Source: an uncultured Brachyspira sp. (GTDB lineage: Bacteria > Spirochaetota > Brachyspiria > Brachyspirales > Brachyspiraceae). From it: DNA of 64,000 nucleotides. The notes under the pieces are model-generated. The model ran no database searches. It was given only the letters and a program-made list of their open reading frames with translations, and was not told the DNA's origin. Position numbers and translations under genes: made by a program. Shown here piece by piece: positions 15,467 to 25,132 of the stretch. The stretch spans positions 1 through 64,000 of the forward strand of contig NZ_CALXRM010000006.1 of the NCBI RefSeq assembly GCF_944390845.1, in the 5' to 3' direction. The stretch's first letter is position 1. Every line of letters starts with the position of its first letter.

Positions 15467-18172
15467 TTATTTTTTAAGTAAATCTGATGGAAGAAGTCCT
15501 GCATTATTTGTTATATTAGTCTTGGCACCGCTATTTATCAGCAAGTCAATTGTAGAGGCAAATCCATTTTCACTGGCATAATGTAAAGGTGTATTTCCTT
15601 CATTGTCTATGGCATTGATACTCAAAAAAGTATTAGATAAATAATATGATATAGCATCATCATTACCATAAATAGCAGCAAAATGCATAACGGTTCTTCC
15701 GCTTAAAGATTTTTCTCTAGTTAAGGTATGATCTTTTGTTAATAGGAAATGTATCATATTAGGATCAGAAAATGCAGAAGCATAAAATAAACTGCAATAT
15801 CCATTATAATCTTTTTTTCTCGTATCAGCACCGCTATCTAGAAGCAAATTAACAACATTAGTATTACCTTTAAATATAGCATACTGCAATGGAGTTGTTC
15901 CATTGAATAAAACTTCACCGCTGAAATTTTTACCTTTAACAGAATATATATTAGTATATCCATTAAGAGGCATTTCTATATCTATAAAATTACTGTAACT
16001 TAAAAGTGCCTTTACAGCTTCTACCTTATCATAATTTATTGCATATAGCAAAGGAGTAAACCCTTCTGCATTTCTTTGATTTATATTAGTACCATTTTCA
16101 ATAGCTTTCAACAAATCCGCAATATTATCATTATATATAGCATCGAAAATAGGTTTGCTTGCTTCATATATATCAGAATAATCATCATCTGTATCCGGTT
16201 CAACATAATCATCATTACTGTCATCAATACTTCCCTCATCGCTATATTCATATATTAAATCATCAGCAAAAGTATTGGCTTGTATAACTTTAACATTACC
16301 AAATATATCATTATTTATATTATATGAATCAGCAGTTATATCATAATTATTTGGTTTAATATTATTATATGAATTTGTACTTATGTTGTTATTTTGTTCG
16401 ATATAGTTATATGAATTAGTATTATTTGTACTGTTTAAATTAGTGTTATTAAAATTACTATTACTGAAATTGGTATCAATGAAATTTGTAGTTTCTAATG
16501 AATTAGTATTGCTATTATTTTTGTTATTTAATTTAGTATTAGTATAATAGTTAGTATTATTCAATGAATTAGTATTCATACTATTACTTATAATACTTTC
16601 TATACTTTCAACACCATCGCCATACAATAAATCGGATGCAGTTTTTCCATCATAATTTTTTATAGTATAATCAGCACCCTTTAATAATAAGAATCTATAT
16701 GTATTACTATTATGATTTTTTACAGCCAAATGCAAAGGAGTATTACCGTCAATATTCTGAGCATTTATATTTATAGGAGTTCTATTCATAAGCGCAGTCA
16801 AAGTATTAGTATTTCCTAATAATGCGGCATTATGTAAAGGAGTATCACCATTTATATCAACAACTCTATAAGAATTACTTGAATAATTTAAAAGCGTATC
16901 AATAACTTCTGCATTTCCATAACTTGCTGCATACATTAAAGCATTATTTCCTAAACTATCTTTTCTGTTTATATCAGCACCAAGTTTTAAAAGAGTATTT
17001 ATTATATTAGTATTACCGTTAAATATAGCATACTGCAAAGGACTTGCATCACCTAAATATACATTTCCAGTAAACTCTATTCCATTAGTACTTTCATCAA
17101 AATATATTTCTTCTGCTGGTATGAAAGAAGTTTCTATATTTATAATATTTGTACCGCTCATTTTATATCTAAAAAGCTGATTAACCATATCATCTTTTCC
17201 AAGATGTATAGCATAAGTGAGAGGAGTGTCATAGGCTATAATTACATCATTCATATTAAAATTAGAATACATCATTATATTTCTTAAAGCATTAGTGTCT
17301 GATGTTTGAATAGTTCTTGCAATGAACATATTTTCTTCATAAGTATTCGTAAGTGAATTATTATTTTCTTCTTGATTATTTTCTAAATCGACAGCAGAAC
17401 TTCCTCCTGATAAAACATATTCAGGCTTTACTCCATAATTATCTCCTATATCTTTATTAGCACCAAGTTTAATAAGAAGATTATATGCCTCTTTTTTTGC
17501 ATAGTAAGCGGCATAATATAAAGCAGTACATCCGTTTGAATCTCTGTCATTAATATTCATATCAACATTTTTAATCAAGAAATTAATAGTTTCTAAATTA
17601 TTAAGAGAAGCGGCATAATGAAGGCCATTAACATTAATATTAGGAGTTTTATCATTTACTAAAGTTCTGTCTTTTACAAGAAGCATTCTTATAATATTGC
17701 CGTTTCCAAAACCGCATGCATATAAAAATACAGAAGTTCCTTCATTATCTCTAGCTTTAACATTAGCACCTTTATCTATTAGCTGTTTAACTATTCTTGG
17801 ATTATTTTTGAATATAGCAAACATTAAAGGAGTAGCTCCTCCTATATTAAAGCTATCACCTTCATTTTTATTTATATATGGATAATCTGCAAAATCATTA
17901 GGGAGTTTAGCTTCTATATTAACATCATTATATTCAAGCAATACTCTTACCGCTCTTTCATTATTACATTCGATAGCATACAAAAGCGGAGTTAATCCTT
18001 TTTCATTTGTAGCATTCAAATTCATTTTATATCTTAAAAGATTTTTTAATTGAGATTCATATTTATTTTCTTTTATAGCATTAAAAAATTCTTGCTCCTT
18101 TGAAGTGAGGGCAAATATATTAAAACTGATAGTAAAAAGTAATATAATTAATAAAAATCCGTTTCTAATCAT
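15467..18172 (-). CDS. Large exported ankyrin-repeat protein with Asn/Thr-rich linker
   Basis: A 901-residue protein with signal peptide (MIRNGFLLIILLFTISFNIFAL). Three related ankyrin blocks share the same signature order: GD...TPLQYAIF-NTN, GADIN-KD-GNNALMYAA and GNTPLH. The second and third blocks are separated by a low-complexity linker rich in Asn, Thr and Ser (NTNSLNNTNYYTNTKLNNKN ...) and an acidic DDDYSD stretch. The internal similarity suggests growth by duplication of a multi-repeat block. Probably periplasmic or surface-exposed. It is the third secreted ankyrin gene within 7 kb. Function is unknown. Confidence 0.9.
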   Translation of the reverse strand: MIRNGFLLIILLFTISFNIFALTSKEQEFFNAIKENKYESQLKNLLRYKMNLNATNEKGLTPLLYAIECNNERAVRVLLEYNDVNIEAKLPNDFADYPYINKNEGDSFNIGGATPLMFAIFKNNPRIVKQLIDKGANVKARDNEGTSVFLYACGFGNGNIIRMLLVKDRTLVNDKTPNINVNGLHYAASLNNLETINFLIKNVDMNINDRDSNGCTALYYAAYYAKKEAYNLLIKLGANKDIGDNYGVKPEYVLSGGSSAVDLENNQEENNNSLTNTYEENMFIARTIQTSDTNALRNIMMYSNFNMNDVIIAYDTPLTYAIHLGKDDMVNQLFRYKMSGTNIINIETSFIPAEEIYFDESTNGIEFTGNVYLGDASPLQYAIFNGNTNIINTLLKLGADINRKDSLGNNALMYAASYGNAEVIDTLLNYSSNSYRVVDINGDTPLHNAALLGNTNTLTALMNRTPININAQNIDGNTPLHLAVKNHNSNTYRFLLLKGADYTIKNYDGKTASDLLYGDGVESIESIISNSMNTNSLNNTNYYTNTKLNNKNNSNTNSLETTNFIDTNFSNSNFNNTNLNSTNNTNSYNYIEQNNNISTNSYNNIKPNNYDITADSYNINNDIFGNVKVIQANTFADDLIYEYSDEGSIDDSNDDYVEPDTDDDYSDIYEASKPIFDAIYNDNIADLLKAIENGTNINQRNAEGFTPLLYAINYDKVEAVKALLSYSNFIDIEMPLNGYTNIYSVKGKNFSGEVLFNGTTPLQYAIFKGNTNVVNLLLDSGADTRKKDYNGYCSLFYASAFSDPNMIHFLLTKDHTLTREKSLSGRTVMHFAAIYGNDDAISYYLSNTFLSINAIDNEGNTPLHYASENGFASTIDLLINSGAKTNITNNAGLLPSDLLKK

Positions 18173-18701
18173 AAAAGTAATTTCCTAAATATATTTATTT
18201 TAGTAAACATAATGTCAAAAATTATATAATAATAATAAATTAATAACAATATTCTAAAATCAAAATATTATATACTATAACAGCTATTCATTGTAAATAT
18301 AAAATATATAGTTATAGCCAATTTATATTGCAATAACATATAATATATTTCGAAATTATTATATTTAAATTATATAGAGTTAATATTTTATAATCAGATA
18401 AACTATAATAAACAATATGTCAATATAGTATATAGCTAAACAAATATACTTTTTCAAAAATAATTTTTTTAAATTTTAAATATCTGCAGGGCTTTGCCCC
18501 GCACCCCACTTCTTTTGGTGCCCCAAAGAAGCAAAAGGACTGCATTTTTAATTAAATTTAGAATATATCCTATATTTAATAGAAATGTTTTTAATATAAA
18601 GTTCTAGCAATTGCGTTTTTTGCAACTTTTTTGTGCGGCAAAAAAGTTGATAATTCTATATAAAGTCATCGATTGACAAACTTAAAAATTTTCAATATAT
18701 A
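18173..18701. other. Intergenic region with B-type repeat
   Basis: The first 260 bp, upstream of the large ankyrin gene, are plain A/T-rich DNA likely to contain its promoter. The rest is the family B repeat (18435-18701). No gene is seen. Confidence 0.6.
18435..18701. repeat. Dispersed intergenic repeat, family B copy 3 (long)
   Basis: This copy matches 5687-6046 in order and sequence: CAGGGCTTTGCCCCGCACCCCA, TTCTTTTGGTG, AGTTCTAGCAATTGCGTTTT, TGCGGCAAAAAAGTTGATAA, TTCTATATAAAGT and TTGACAAACTT. It lacks the CGCTCTGCG inverted repeat seen in copy 2. As with copy 2, it ends immediately at the 3' end of a minus-strand gene. Confidence 0.8.
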
Positions 18702-19397
18702 TTAAGAATATCCTAAAAAACTGCTTCCTATTCTAAGCATGTTAGAACCATGCTTGATAGCCAATTCATAATCCGATGACATTCCCATTGAAAGAATTGA
18801 GATAGGATTATTATATTTAGAATTTATATCTTTGTATATTTTATTAAGGCTTTCAAATTCATTTTCAATAATGGATAAATCTTCAGTATCTCTGCCAATA
18901 CCCATTAAACCTTTTACTGAAATATTAGTAAATTGTGTAATGGTATTATATACATCAATGTAATTATTTATACTAAATCCGCCTTTTTGTTCCTCATCGC
19001 TTATATTAAATTGAAGAAGTATATCCTGAATTTTATTATTTTTTACAGCTTCTTTATTTACACATTCAGCAATTTCAATAGAATCAACACTTTGTATTAA
19101 ATCAGCATACCTTACTATATATTTAACCTTATTACTTTGTATGCGTCCTATGAAGTGCCATTTAACATTGTTTTTTATATTTGAAATTTCTGCTGCCCTA
19201 TCTCTAAGACTTTGAGCTTTACTTTCAGCAAGAGGCAAATCGAGATCTAAAGACAAAAATTCTTTTATAGTTTCAATAGATGAATATTTACTTACAGCAA
19301 CAATATTAATATCATAATCAATATTGTATTTTTGTTTTATTTTACAAACATTATCTAATATAGAATTATATCTTGTTAATATTTCATTTCTATCCAT
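18702..19397 (-). CDS. YggS/PROSC family pyridoxal phosphate homeostasis protein
   Basis: A single-domain PLP-binding protein (alanine-racemase N-terminal fold) that buffers PLP and affects amino-acid metabolism. It has no known catalytic turnover. The PLP lysine lies in NIVAVSKYSSIETI. Other family motifs are HFIGRIQSNKVKYIV, KGLMGIGRDTED and SMGMSSDYELAIKHGSNMLRIGS. I chose the ATG at 19397 (231 residues) because AAGGTGC lies just upstream. An in-frame ATG at 19445 would add 16 basic residues without a ribosome binding site. Confidence 0.9.
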   Translation of the reverse strand: MDRNEILTRYNSILDNVCKIKQKYNIDYDINIVAVSKYSSIETIKEFLSLDLDLPLAESKAQSLRDRAAEISNIKNNVKWHFIGRIQSNKVKYIVRYADLIQSVDSIEIAECVNKEAVKNNKIQDILLQFNISDEEQKGGFSINNYIDVYNTITQFTNISVKGLMGIGRDTEDLSIIENEFESLNKIYKDINSKYNNPISILSMGMSSDYELAIKHGSNMLRIGSSFLGYS

Positions 19398-19596
19398 TTT
19401 GCACCTTGATTTCATTATAAATCTTTTTATTTTTTTTTCAATCATATAGAAATATTAAAAAATGTAAAAAATGGTAAAGCAAAATATTAAAAATACGATT
19501 TATAATATATTGATATTTTATCCAATCTATGTTAAGTTAACATAATATATTTTAAGTTAACATAACTTTAATAAAAAATAAAAATGGAGAAAAATA

Positions 19597-20052
19597 ATGA
19601 GAGTCCAAGAAAGAAGAAACAGAGAGATGAATTTAAACAGCTTATTAATGACTTCGCAAGATGCTTCTATGAAAGTTGCTGTATCATCATCTCCGTTTGC
19701 AACAATGTTGGAAGAAGAAAAGGAAATAAGAAAGTATTCTTATGAATTAGATGAATTAAAGAGACAAATTTATGATGCCGGCAATCTTTTAGAAAAAAGT
19801 GCTAACATCAAAGACTTTCAGAAATTCAGAGATTTAATTAGATCTTTAACAGACAAATTAGTAAAAGACGCCTATAGAATCAGAATAGTTTCATCATATA
19901 TGAGGAGAGGGCGTGAATATCAAGTAGTTTCTAAAATCAATGAAGAATTGGATTCTCTATATAAATTGATTATGCAAGAACAAAAAAACCATATTGCAAT
20001 AGCAAATAAGGTAATGAGACTTAAAGGTTTAGTATTAGATTTAATGTCATGA
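19597..20052 (+). CDS. YaaR family (DUF327) protein
   Basis: A 151-residue, mostly helical cytosolic protein matching the YaaR/DUF327 family: an N-terminal disordered stretch, then EKEIRKYSYELDELKRQIYDAGNLL in parts and a conserved LTDKLVKDAYRIRIVSS region. Function is unknown across the family. The gene starts after AATGGAG and overlaps tsaB by 4 nt (ATGA), so the pair is translationally coupled. Two copies of a TTAAGTTAACATAA motif stand upstream at about 19530-19565. Confidence 0.82.
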   Translation: MRVQERRNREMNLNSLLMTSQDASMKVAVSSSPFATMLEEEKEIRKYSYELDELKRQIYDAGNLLEKSANIKDFQKFRDLIRSLTDKLVKDAYRIRIVSSYMRRGREYQVVSKINEELDSLYKLIMQEQKNHIAIANKVMRLKGLVLDLMS

Positions 20053-20738
20053 ATAAAAATATATTAGCTTTTGATACAGTATCCTCTAGCTTTTCCATAG
20101 CTATACAAAAATCAGAAAATCCAGAAATAATATCAGAATATAATAAAGAGAATGTAAGAAACCATAATGAAGAATTACTTCCAATATTACATAATTTCTT
20201 GGAAGAAAATAAACTATCATTAAATGATATAAATTACATAGCATTAGGAATTGGTCCTGGTTCTTTTACAGCTCTTAGAATAGCATTTGCAACAATAAAG
20301 ACTATATGTTATGCTAGAAATATACCTATAATAGGAATTTCCAGCTTAGATACTTTATATGAAAACATTAGAGAATATAAAGGTATCAAAGCATCTATAA
20401 TTGATGCCAGAAAAGGAAGTATTTACGCTAATATCTACAACAATGATAAAAAAATAAAAGAAAATTTAGATTTAACTTATGAAGAATTCGTAAACATAAT
20501 TAAATCCATAGAAACTAATAATAAAGATATCACTTTATGCGGAGATGGATTTGTTAGAAATTATAAATTTTTCAAAGAAAATCTTAAAGATTATAATTTA
20601 CCTATTTTAGATAATTCATATCACATTATAAGAGCCTCAAACACAATAAAACTATCAAGAGGCAAGGAATTTGATGATATTTTCACACTTTTACCACTAT
20701 ATATAAGAAAAAGTGAAGCTGAATATAAAAAAATCTAA
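20049..20738 (+). CDS. tsaB: tRNA threonylcarbamoyladenosine biosynthesis protein TsaB
   Basis: TsaB is the scaffold subunit that partners TsaD and TsaE in making N6-threonylcarbamoyl-adenosine 37 of tRNAs reading ANN codons. It has the ASKHA fold. Visible motifs are ILAFDTVSSSFSIAI at the N terminus, HNEELLP, and GIGPGSFTALRIAFATIKTI. The 229-residue length is typical. It has lost or lacks the metal-binding histidines of TsaD, as expected. It overlaps the YaaR-like gene by 4 nt. Confidence 0.93.
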   Translation: MNKNILAFDTVSSSFSIAIQKSENPEIISEYNKENVRNHNEELLPILHNFLEENKLSLNDINYIALGIGPGSFTALRIAFATIKTICYARNIPIIGISSLDTLYENIREYKGIKASIIDARKGSIYANIYNNDKKIKENLDLTYEEFVNIIKSIETNNKDITLCGDGFVRNYKFFKENLKDYNLPILDNSYHIIRASNTIKLSRGKEFDDIFTLLPLYIRKSEAEYKKI

Positions 20739-20798
20739 TTTTTTTAAAAAACAAGTAAAATTTATACGATAATTTATATGATGTGTAAAAAATATATC

Positions 20799-20826
20799 TT
20801 GACTTCGTAAAAAATATTGTTATTAT
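20799..20826 (+). promoter_or_regulatory. Promoter of the chemoreceptor gene
   Basis: TTGACT (20799-20804), a 16-nt spacer and TATTAT (20821-20826) form a good promoter. The transcript would begin near 20833, downstream of the in-frame ATG at 20817, which supports the GTG start at 20895. Confidence 0.6.
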
Positions 20827-20894
20827 ATATTATTATATATAAGAATATTAATAGTTATATTTTAACATTAATAAAAAATTGTTGGAGTTTGAAA

Positions 20895-23078
20895 GTGAGA
20901 AAGTTACAGTCCTTGAAGGTAAAAATTCCGTTCTTCGTAATGCTACTCGTTACCATTATGACAACTATATTAGTTACCTTACTAATCAATATAGGTGTTC
21001 AGGGTATAAGAAAATCGGCTATATTTGGATTTGAAACTACTACAAAAGTATATTCAAGAATGATAAATGTATGGCTAGGTCAGGCAATATATACGTCTGA
21101 AGCTATAAGCAGCGGTTACCCTGAATTTATAACATATATTAGAACTAGAACACCAGAATCAAAAGCAGCTGTTGAAGCAAGCTTAAAAAACATTGTAGCT
21201 AATAACCATAACGTTGAAGGTATTGTTATACTTGATGGTTCTGGAAATGTAATAGCTGATAATTTAGATGGAAAAGTGGTAAATACTGCTAGAAATTTTA
21301 GTAATACAGAATTATGGCAAAAAATTATGGCAGGACAATCATCAATGCATTACACTGTTGATCCTTCTCCTGCAGACAATAATAAATATGTAGTTAAGAT
21401 TTTTTCACCAATAAAAGACAGTACAGGTAATATAGTTGGGGCAATATCAACTATGATTGATTGGTTAGGATTTATAGATAAAGAATTAAATCTTGTTAAA
21501 TTTGGTGAAACAGGTCACCCATTCATTGTAGATAAAGATAGATGGGTTATTGCTGACCCTGTTCCTTCACATGTTAGAAATGAAGTTTTAAGAAATGCTG
21601 ATTATATTAAATATGCGGTTGAAAATGAATCTGGATATTATGAGTTTAAATCACCATTTAATAATAAAGATTCTATAGCTACTTTCTATAGAGAACCTAT
21701 TTCTGGTTGGTCTATTGTTATGAGTATAGAATCAGATGAGTTATTCTCTCATATTATAGCTATGAAAAGATATGCTGTTATTGGTACTATAGCAATACTT
21801 ATTTTAGCTTCTATAGTTATTAGTTTCTATATTAGTAAAATAACAACAATATTAAACTTATTAGCAATAGATTTAACTAGCCTTTCTCAAGGTGATTTAA
21901 GTTGGTCTACACCTCCTGGATTCGAAAACAGAAAAGACGAATTTGGTGAAATTGCTATTGCTTTAATAAAAATATTAGATCAATTGAATGAAAAAGTAAG
22001 AATAGTATATGACAGTGCTTATACTGTAAAAGCATCTGCTAATGAGGTAGCACAAGGTAATATAGATTTATCTAACAGAACAGAAAATCAGGCTTCCGGT
22101 CTTGAAGAAACAGCTTCTTCTATGGAAGAGATTGCTTCTACAATAAAATCGTCTGCCGAACATACTTTAGAAGGTAACAATATGATGATCAATTCTAAAG
22201 GTGCTATTGAAGATGCTGGAAGGATTATTGAAGAAACTACTCAAAACATTGAAGCAGTATATGAATCTAGTTCTAAAATTAGTGCTATTACAAAAATAAT
22301 TGAAGATATAGCATTCCAAACAAATATACTTGCTCTTAATGCTGCAGTTGAAGCTGCCCGTGCTGGTGAACAAGGTAGAGGTTTCGCAGTTGTTGCTTCT
22401 GAAGTAAGAAACCTTGCTCAAACTACTCAAACTTCAGTTAAAGACATTACTACTTTGGTAGCTGATTCAGAAGAAAAAATAGCTACAGCAACAGAAACTG
22501 CTAGAGAATCTCAAGAAATATTCCAAAAATTAAGAGCTCAAATTGAAGAAACTGCAAAAATTATGCAGGACTTAAGTTCTACAGCTATGGAACAGCAAGC
22601 TGGTGTTGATCAAGTTAATGTTGCCATCACTCAAATGGATATGACTACTCAGCAAAATGCTGCTTTAGTAGAAGAGGCAACAGCTGCTTCTGAAGCTTTA
22701 TTCTCTCAAGCTGAAGAATTATTAACTGCTATGGAATTCTTCAAATTAAGAGGTTCTAACTATAAAAAGAATATAGATAAAGTAGAGAAGAAAAAAGTTG
22801 AACCAAAAACTGATGCAAAAGCAGTTCAAGAAAATAAACCTTCTTCTAAACCTGCTCCAAGCACTACAACACATTCTTCTTCAAGCAGCAGTACTACTGC
22901 TAGCCATACTACAAGCAGCAGTAAACCTGTAACTAAAAAACCAGAATTAAAAAGTCCTATAAAAAAACATCATGAGGAAAAAGCTCCTGCTGTTTCAAAT
23001 AGAACAGTAAAAGATAGTGAATTTGGAAATACATTTGATACTTCTAAAGATACTTCTGATGGTTTTGAATCATTTTAA
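20895..23078 (+). CDS. Methyl-accepting chemotaxis protein with dCache sensor
   Basis: A transmembrane chemoreceptor of about 727 residues. TM1 (PFFVMLLVTIMTTILVTLLI) is followed by a periplasmic double-Cache-like sensor containing DWLGFIDKELN and FIVDKDRWVIADP. TM2 is VIGTIAILILASIVISFYI, then a HAMP domain and the signalling tip IEDIAFQTNILALNAAVEAA-RAGEQGRGFAVVASEVRNLA. A Pro/Ser/Thr/Lys-rich tail ends in GFESF, which fits the aromatic-x-x-aromatic pentapeptide that tethers CheR/CheB. I chose GTG at 20895 because GGAG precedes it and the promoter lies upstream. The ligand is unknown. A terminator follows. Confidence 0.93.
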   Translation: MRKLQSLKVKIPFFVMLLVTIMTTILVTLLINIGVQGIRKSAIFGFETTTKVYSRMINVWLGQAIYTSEAISSGYPEFITYIRTRTPESKAAVEASLKNIVANNHNVEGIVILDGSGNVIADNLDGKVVNTARNFSNTELWQKIMAGQSSMHYTVDPSPADNNKYVVKIFSPIKDSTGNIVGAISTMIDWLGFIDKELNLVKFGETGHPFIVDKDRWVIADPVPSHVRNEVLRNADYIKYAVENESGYYEFKSPFNNKDSIATFYREPISGWSIVMSIESDELFSHIIAMKRYAVIGTIAILILASIVISFYISKITTILNLLAIDLTSLSQGDLSWSTPPGFENRKDEFGEIAIALIKILDQLNEKVRIVYDSAYTVKASANEVAQGNIDLSNRTENQASGLEETASSMEEIASTIKSSAEHTLEGNNMMINSKGAIEDAGRIIEETTQNIEAVYESSSKISAITKIIEDIAFQTNILALNAAVEAARAGEQGRGFAVVASEVRNLAQTTQTSVKDITTLVADSEEKIATATETARESQEIFQKLRAQIEETAKIMQDLSSTAMEQQAGVDQVNVAITQMDMTTQQNAALVEEATAASEALFSQAEELLTAMEFFKLRGSNYKKNIDKVEKKKVEPKTDAKAVQENKPSSKPAPSTTTHSSSSSSTTASHTTSSSKPVTKKPELKSPIKKHHEEKAPAVSNRTVKDSEFGNTFDTSKDTSDGFESF

Positions 23079-23101
23079 TCTTTTTTAATAAATAAAAAAT
23101 T

Positions 23102-23137
23102 AAAGCGAGAGATTTTAATTAATCCCTCGCTTTTTTA
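23102..23137 (+). terminator. Terminator after the chemoreceptor gene
   Basis: AAGCGAG...CTCGCTT with an inner GATT/AATC pair is followed by TTTTTT. It lies 24 nt after the stop and may also serve the converging mnmH gene. Confidence 0.85.
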
Positions 23138-23162
23138 TTGCAAAAAATTAAACAAATATATA

Positions 23163-24191
23163 TTAAACTTTAAACAGTATAAGCTCGATTATCTCATCGA
23201 AATTTTGATTATTACATTCTATAGATACAAGTCTTTCTTCATTTATACTAAGTTTATAAGCCTTATCATAATAATATAGCATATTTAGTACACATTCATA
23301 CATCTTACCGCTATCAAGCAGTTCTAAAGACTCTTTTAATCTCTCTCCTCCCAAACGTTTTTTTATCTTTAATATAGATTCTTTTAAATCATCTAAACTA
23401 TATTTTCCATAAGTATTCACTATATATTCTGCCCTACACTCTTTAGGTATATCTAAATATATTATCTTTTCAGCATCTCTCATGTTATTGAATAAAGGTT
23501 TTGGTATTGCTCTTTTTCCTATAAGAAGGCTCTCATCTTCAAACCAAAGAATATCATCTTTATTATATTTTGATAATTCATAAGAAAGATCATTTTCAAA
23601 CTGCTCCTGACTTGGCTGTTCTCCCTCATCTATCCAACCAAAAGCAGAACCTTTATGTTTAGCTAATTTTTCTAAATCTATTACATTACAGTTTTTATCC
23701 TTTAATTTCTTCAATATAAGAGTTTTTCCGCTTCCTGTTCTTCCTGTAAGCAAATATATTTTATAATTCTTCTCAAAAGAGTCTAAAACATAATTCCTAT
23801 ATCTCTTATAGCCGCCTTCCAATACATAAACATCATAACCATAGCTAGAACAAAGCCAAGCTACAGACTCGCTTCTCATACCGCCTCTAAAACAATGCAT
23901 AAGTATCTTATTAGTATTATTATGATTGCATACTATTTCATCAATACTTTTTAGTATTTCAGTCATTCTAACAGATACAAATTCCAAACCTTTTAAAACA
24001 GCCTCTTTTCGGCCTACTTGCTTATAAATAGTACCTACTTCCTTTCTTTCTTCATCATTAAATAAATAAATATTATAAGCATTTGGAATATGGGCATGAG
24101 AATATTCTATAGGAGAACGTACATCTATTACCGGCAAATTATCATTTCTTTGTAAATTTAAAAATTCTTCTATATTTATACGTTTAACCAT
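23163..24191 (-). CDS. mnmH: tRNA 2-selenouridine synthase
   Basis: MnmH (SelU/YbbB) replaces sulfur by selenium in 2-thiouridine at the wobble position of certain tRNAs, via a geranylated intermediate. The N-terminal rhodanese domain has the catalytic cysteine in MHCFRGGMRSES. The C-terminal P-loop domain begins LLTGRTGSGKTLILKKL. The order and the 342-residue length match the family. It requires selenophosphate; no selD is in the window. The gene stands alone on the minus strand, convergent with the chemoreceptor gene. Confidence 0.93.
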   Translation of the reverse strand: MVKRINIEEFLNLQRNDNLPVIDVRSPIEYSHAHIPNAYNIYLFNDEERKEVGTIYKQVGRKEAVLKGLEFVSVRMTEILKSIDEIVCNHNNTNKILMHCFRGGMRSESVAWLCSSYGYDVYVLEGGYKRYRNYVLDSFEKNYKIYLLTGRTGSGKTLILKKLKDKNCNVIDLEKLAKHKGSAFGWIDEGEQPSQEQFENDLSYELSKYNKDDILWFEDESLLIGKRAIPKPLFNNMRDAEKIIYLDIPKECRAEYIVNTYGKYSLDDLKESILKIKKRLGGERLKESLELLDSGKMYECVLNMLYYYDKAYKLSINEERLVSIECNNQNFDEIIELILFKV

Positions 24192-24336
24192 TGATGCTCC
24201 AATATTAATAATTTAAAATATTATAATATAAATAAAAAATGTAAAGATATTTAATAAAAATATTATACATAATCACTATACTATTATTTTTTGATAAAAT
24301 AAAAAATTTCAGACAATATTATTAAAAATCATTTTA

Positions 24337-24966
24337 CTAAAATAATATACCAACAAATTCAGTTTTATCCCAATTAATTTCATGTTCTGTAGGTACTGGA
24401 TAAGAATCCCAATCAGCATTTATAGCAGGCCGCCATTCTTTACCTCTGCCATAACCATTTTTTCTAAGCCAATATCTTAATTTATCCCTATAGCCCGAAT
24501 CATATACTTTAGCTATATATAATTTATTATCTTCTACCATTAGTCCTATAGGCATATATATGCTTCTATCTTTGAAATTCCTAGAAAAATAAAAAGAAAA
24601 ATCAAGATATAATGGAGTATAAGCATTTTTTGTAACAACATCTTCATATAAATTAAGAGAAGGCAAACTCTCTATAATATAATTTTTTAAAGTAAATTTT
24701 TTATAATAAAAAGCCTGATTATGCTCTTTCATTAAAAATAATGTATATTTAATTTTGCTTTTATATCCATAAACAATTAAGCTCATATTAGCATTTTTAT
24801 CAAATCTGTATATATTTTGATAACTATCTGAAGCTACTTTGTTTTTTACAAGTTCCTTCCAATATGAACCATTATTAGTTTTTAAATAAATTTCTGGTAC
24901 AGTTGCACATGAAAATAAAGAAAATGATAGTACCATTAACGAAAATAATTTTATCAAAAACTGCAT
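24337..24966 (-). CDS. Putative lipoprotein of unknown function
   Basis: A 209-residue protein with a lipoprotein signal peptide ending in LFSC (C20), so it is probably anchored to the inner or outer membrane. The mature part is soluble, rich in Tyr, Lys and Trp, with no repeat or motif I recognise. The C-terminal part contains YWLRKNGYGRGKEWRPA and NWDKTEFVGILF. It stands alone between mnmH and the ricT-like gene, on the opposite strand to the latter. No function is proposed. Confidence 0.8.
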   Translation of the reverse strand: MQFLIKLFSLMVLSFSLFSCATVPEIYLKTNNGSYWKELVKNKVASDSYQNIYRFDKNANMSLIVYGYKSKIKYTLFLMKEHNQAFYYKKFTLKNYIIESLPSLNLYEDVVTKNAYTPLYLDFSFYFSRNFKDRSIYMPIGLMVEDNKLYIAKVYDSGYRDKLRYWLRKNGYGRGKEWRPAINADWDSYPVPTEHEINWDKTEFVGILF

Positions 24967-25132
24967 ATATACTATAATATACTATATGTAATATTTATCA
25001 ATCAAAAAAATATACATTAATATATATTTTTTTATCCTATATTAAAAAATAATACTTGCAATAATATCAACTTAAAAATAAAATATAATATCTATAAATT
25101 TAATTATTTTTAATAAATATTGGAGTATTTTA

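Noticed and set aside
19398-19445. Longer N terminus of the YggS-like protein
   Set aside because: No Shine-Dalgarno before the upstream ATG, while AAGGTGC precedes the ATG at 19397; the extra residues are not family-like.
20817-20894. ATG start 26 codons upstream in the chemoreceptor gene
   Set aside because: The ATG lies upstream of the predicted transcription start and has no ribosome binding site; GTG at 20895 has GGAG in front.
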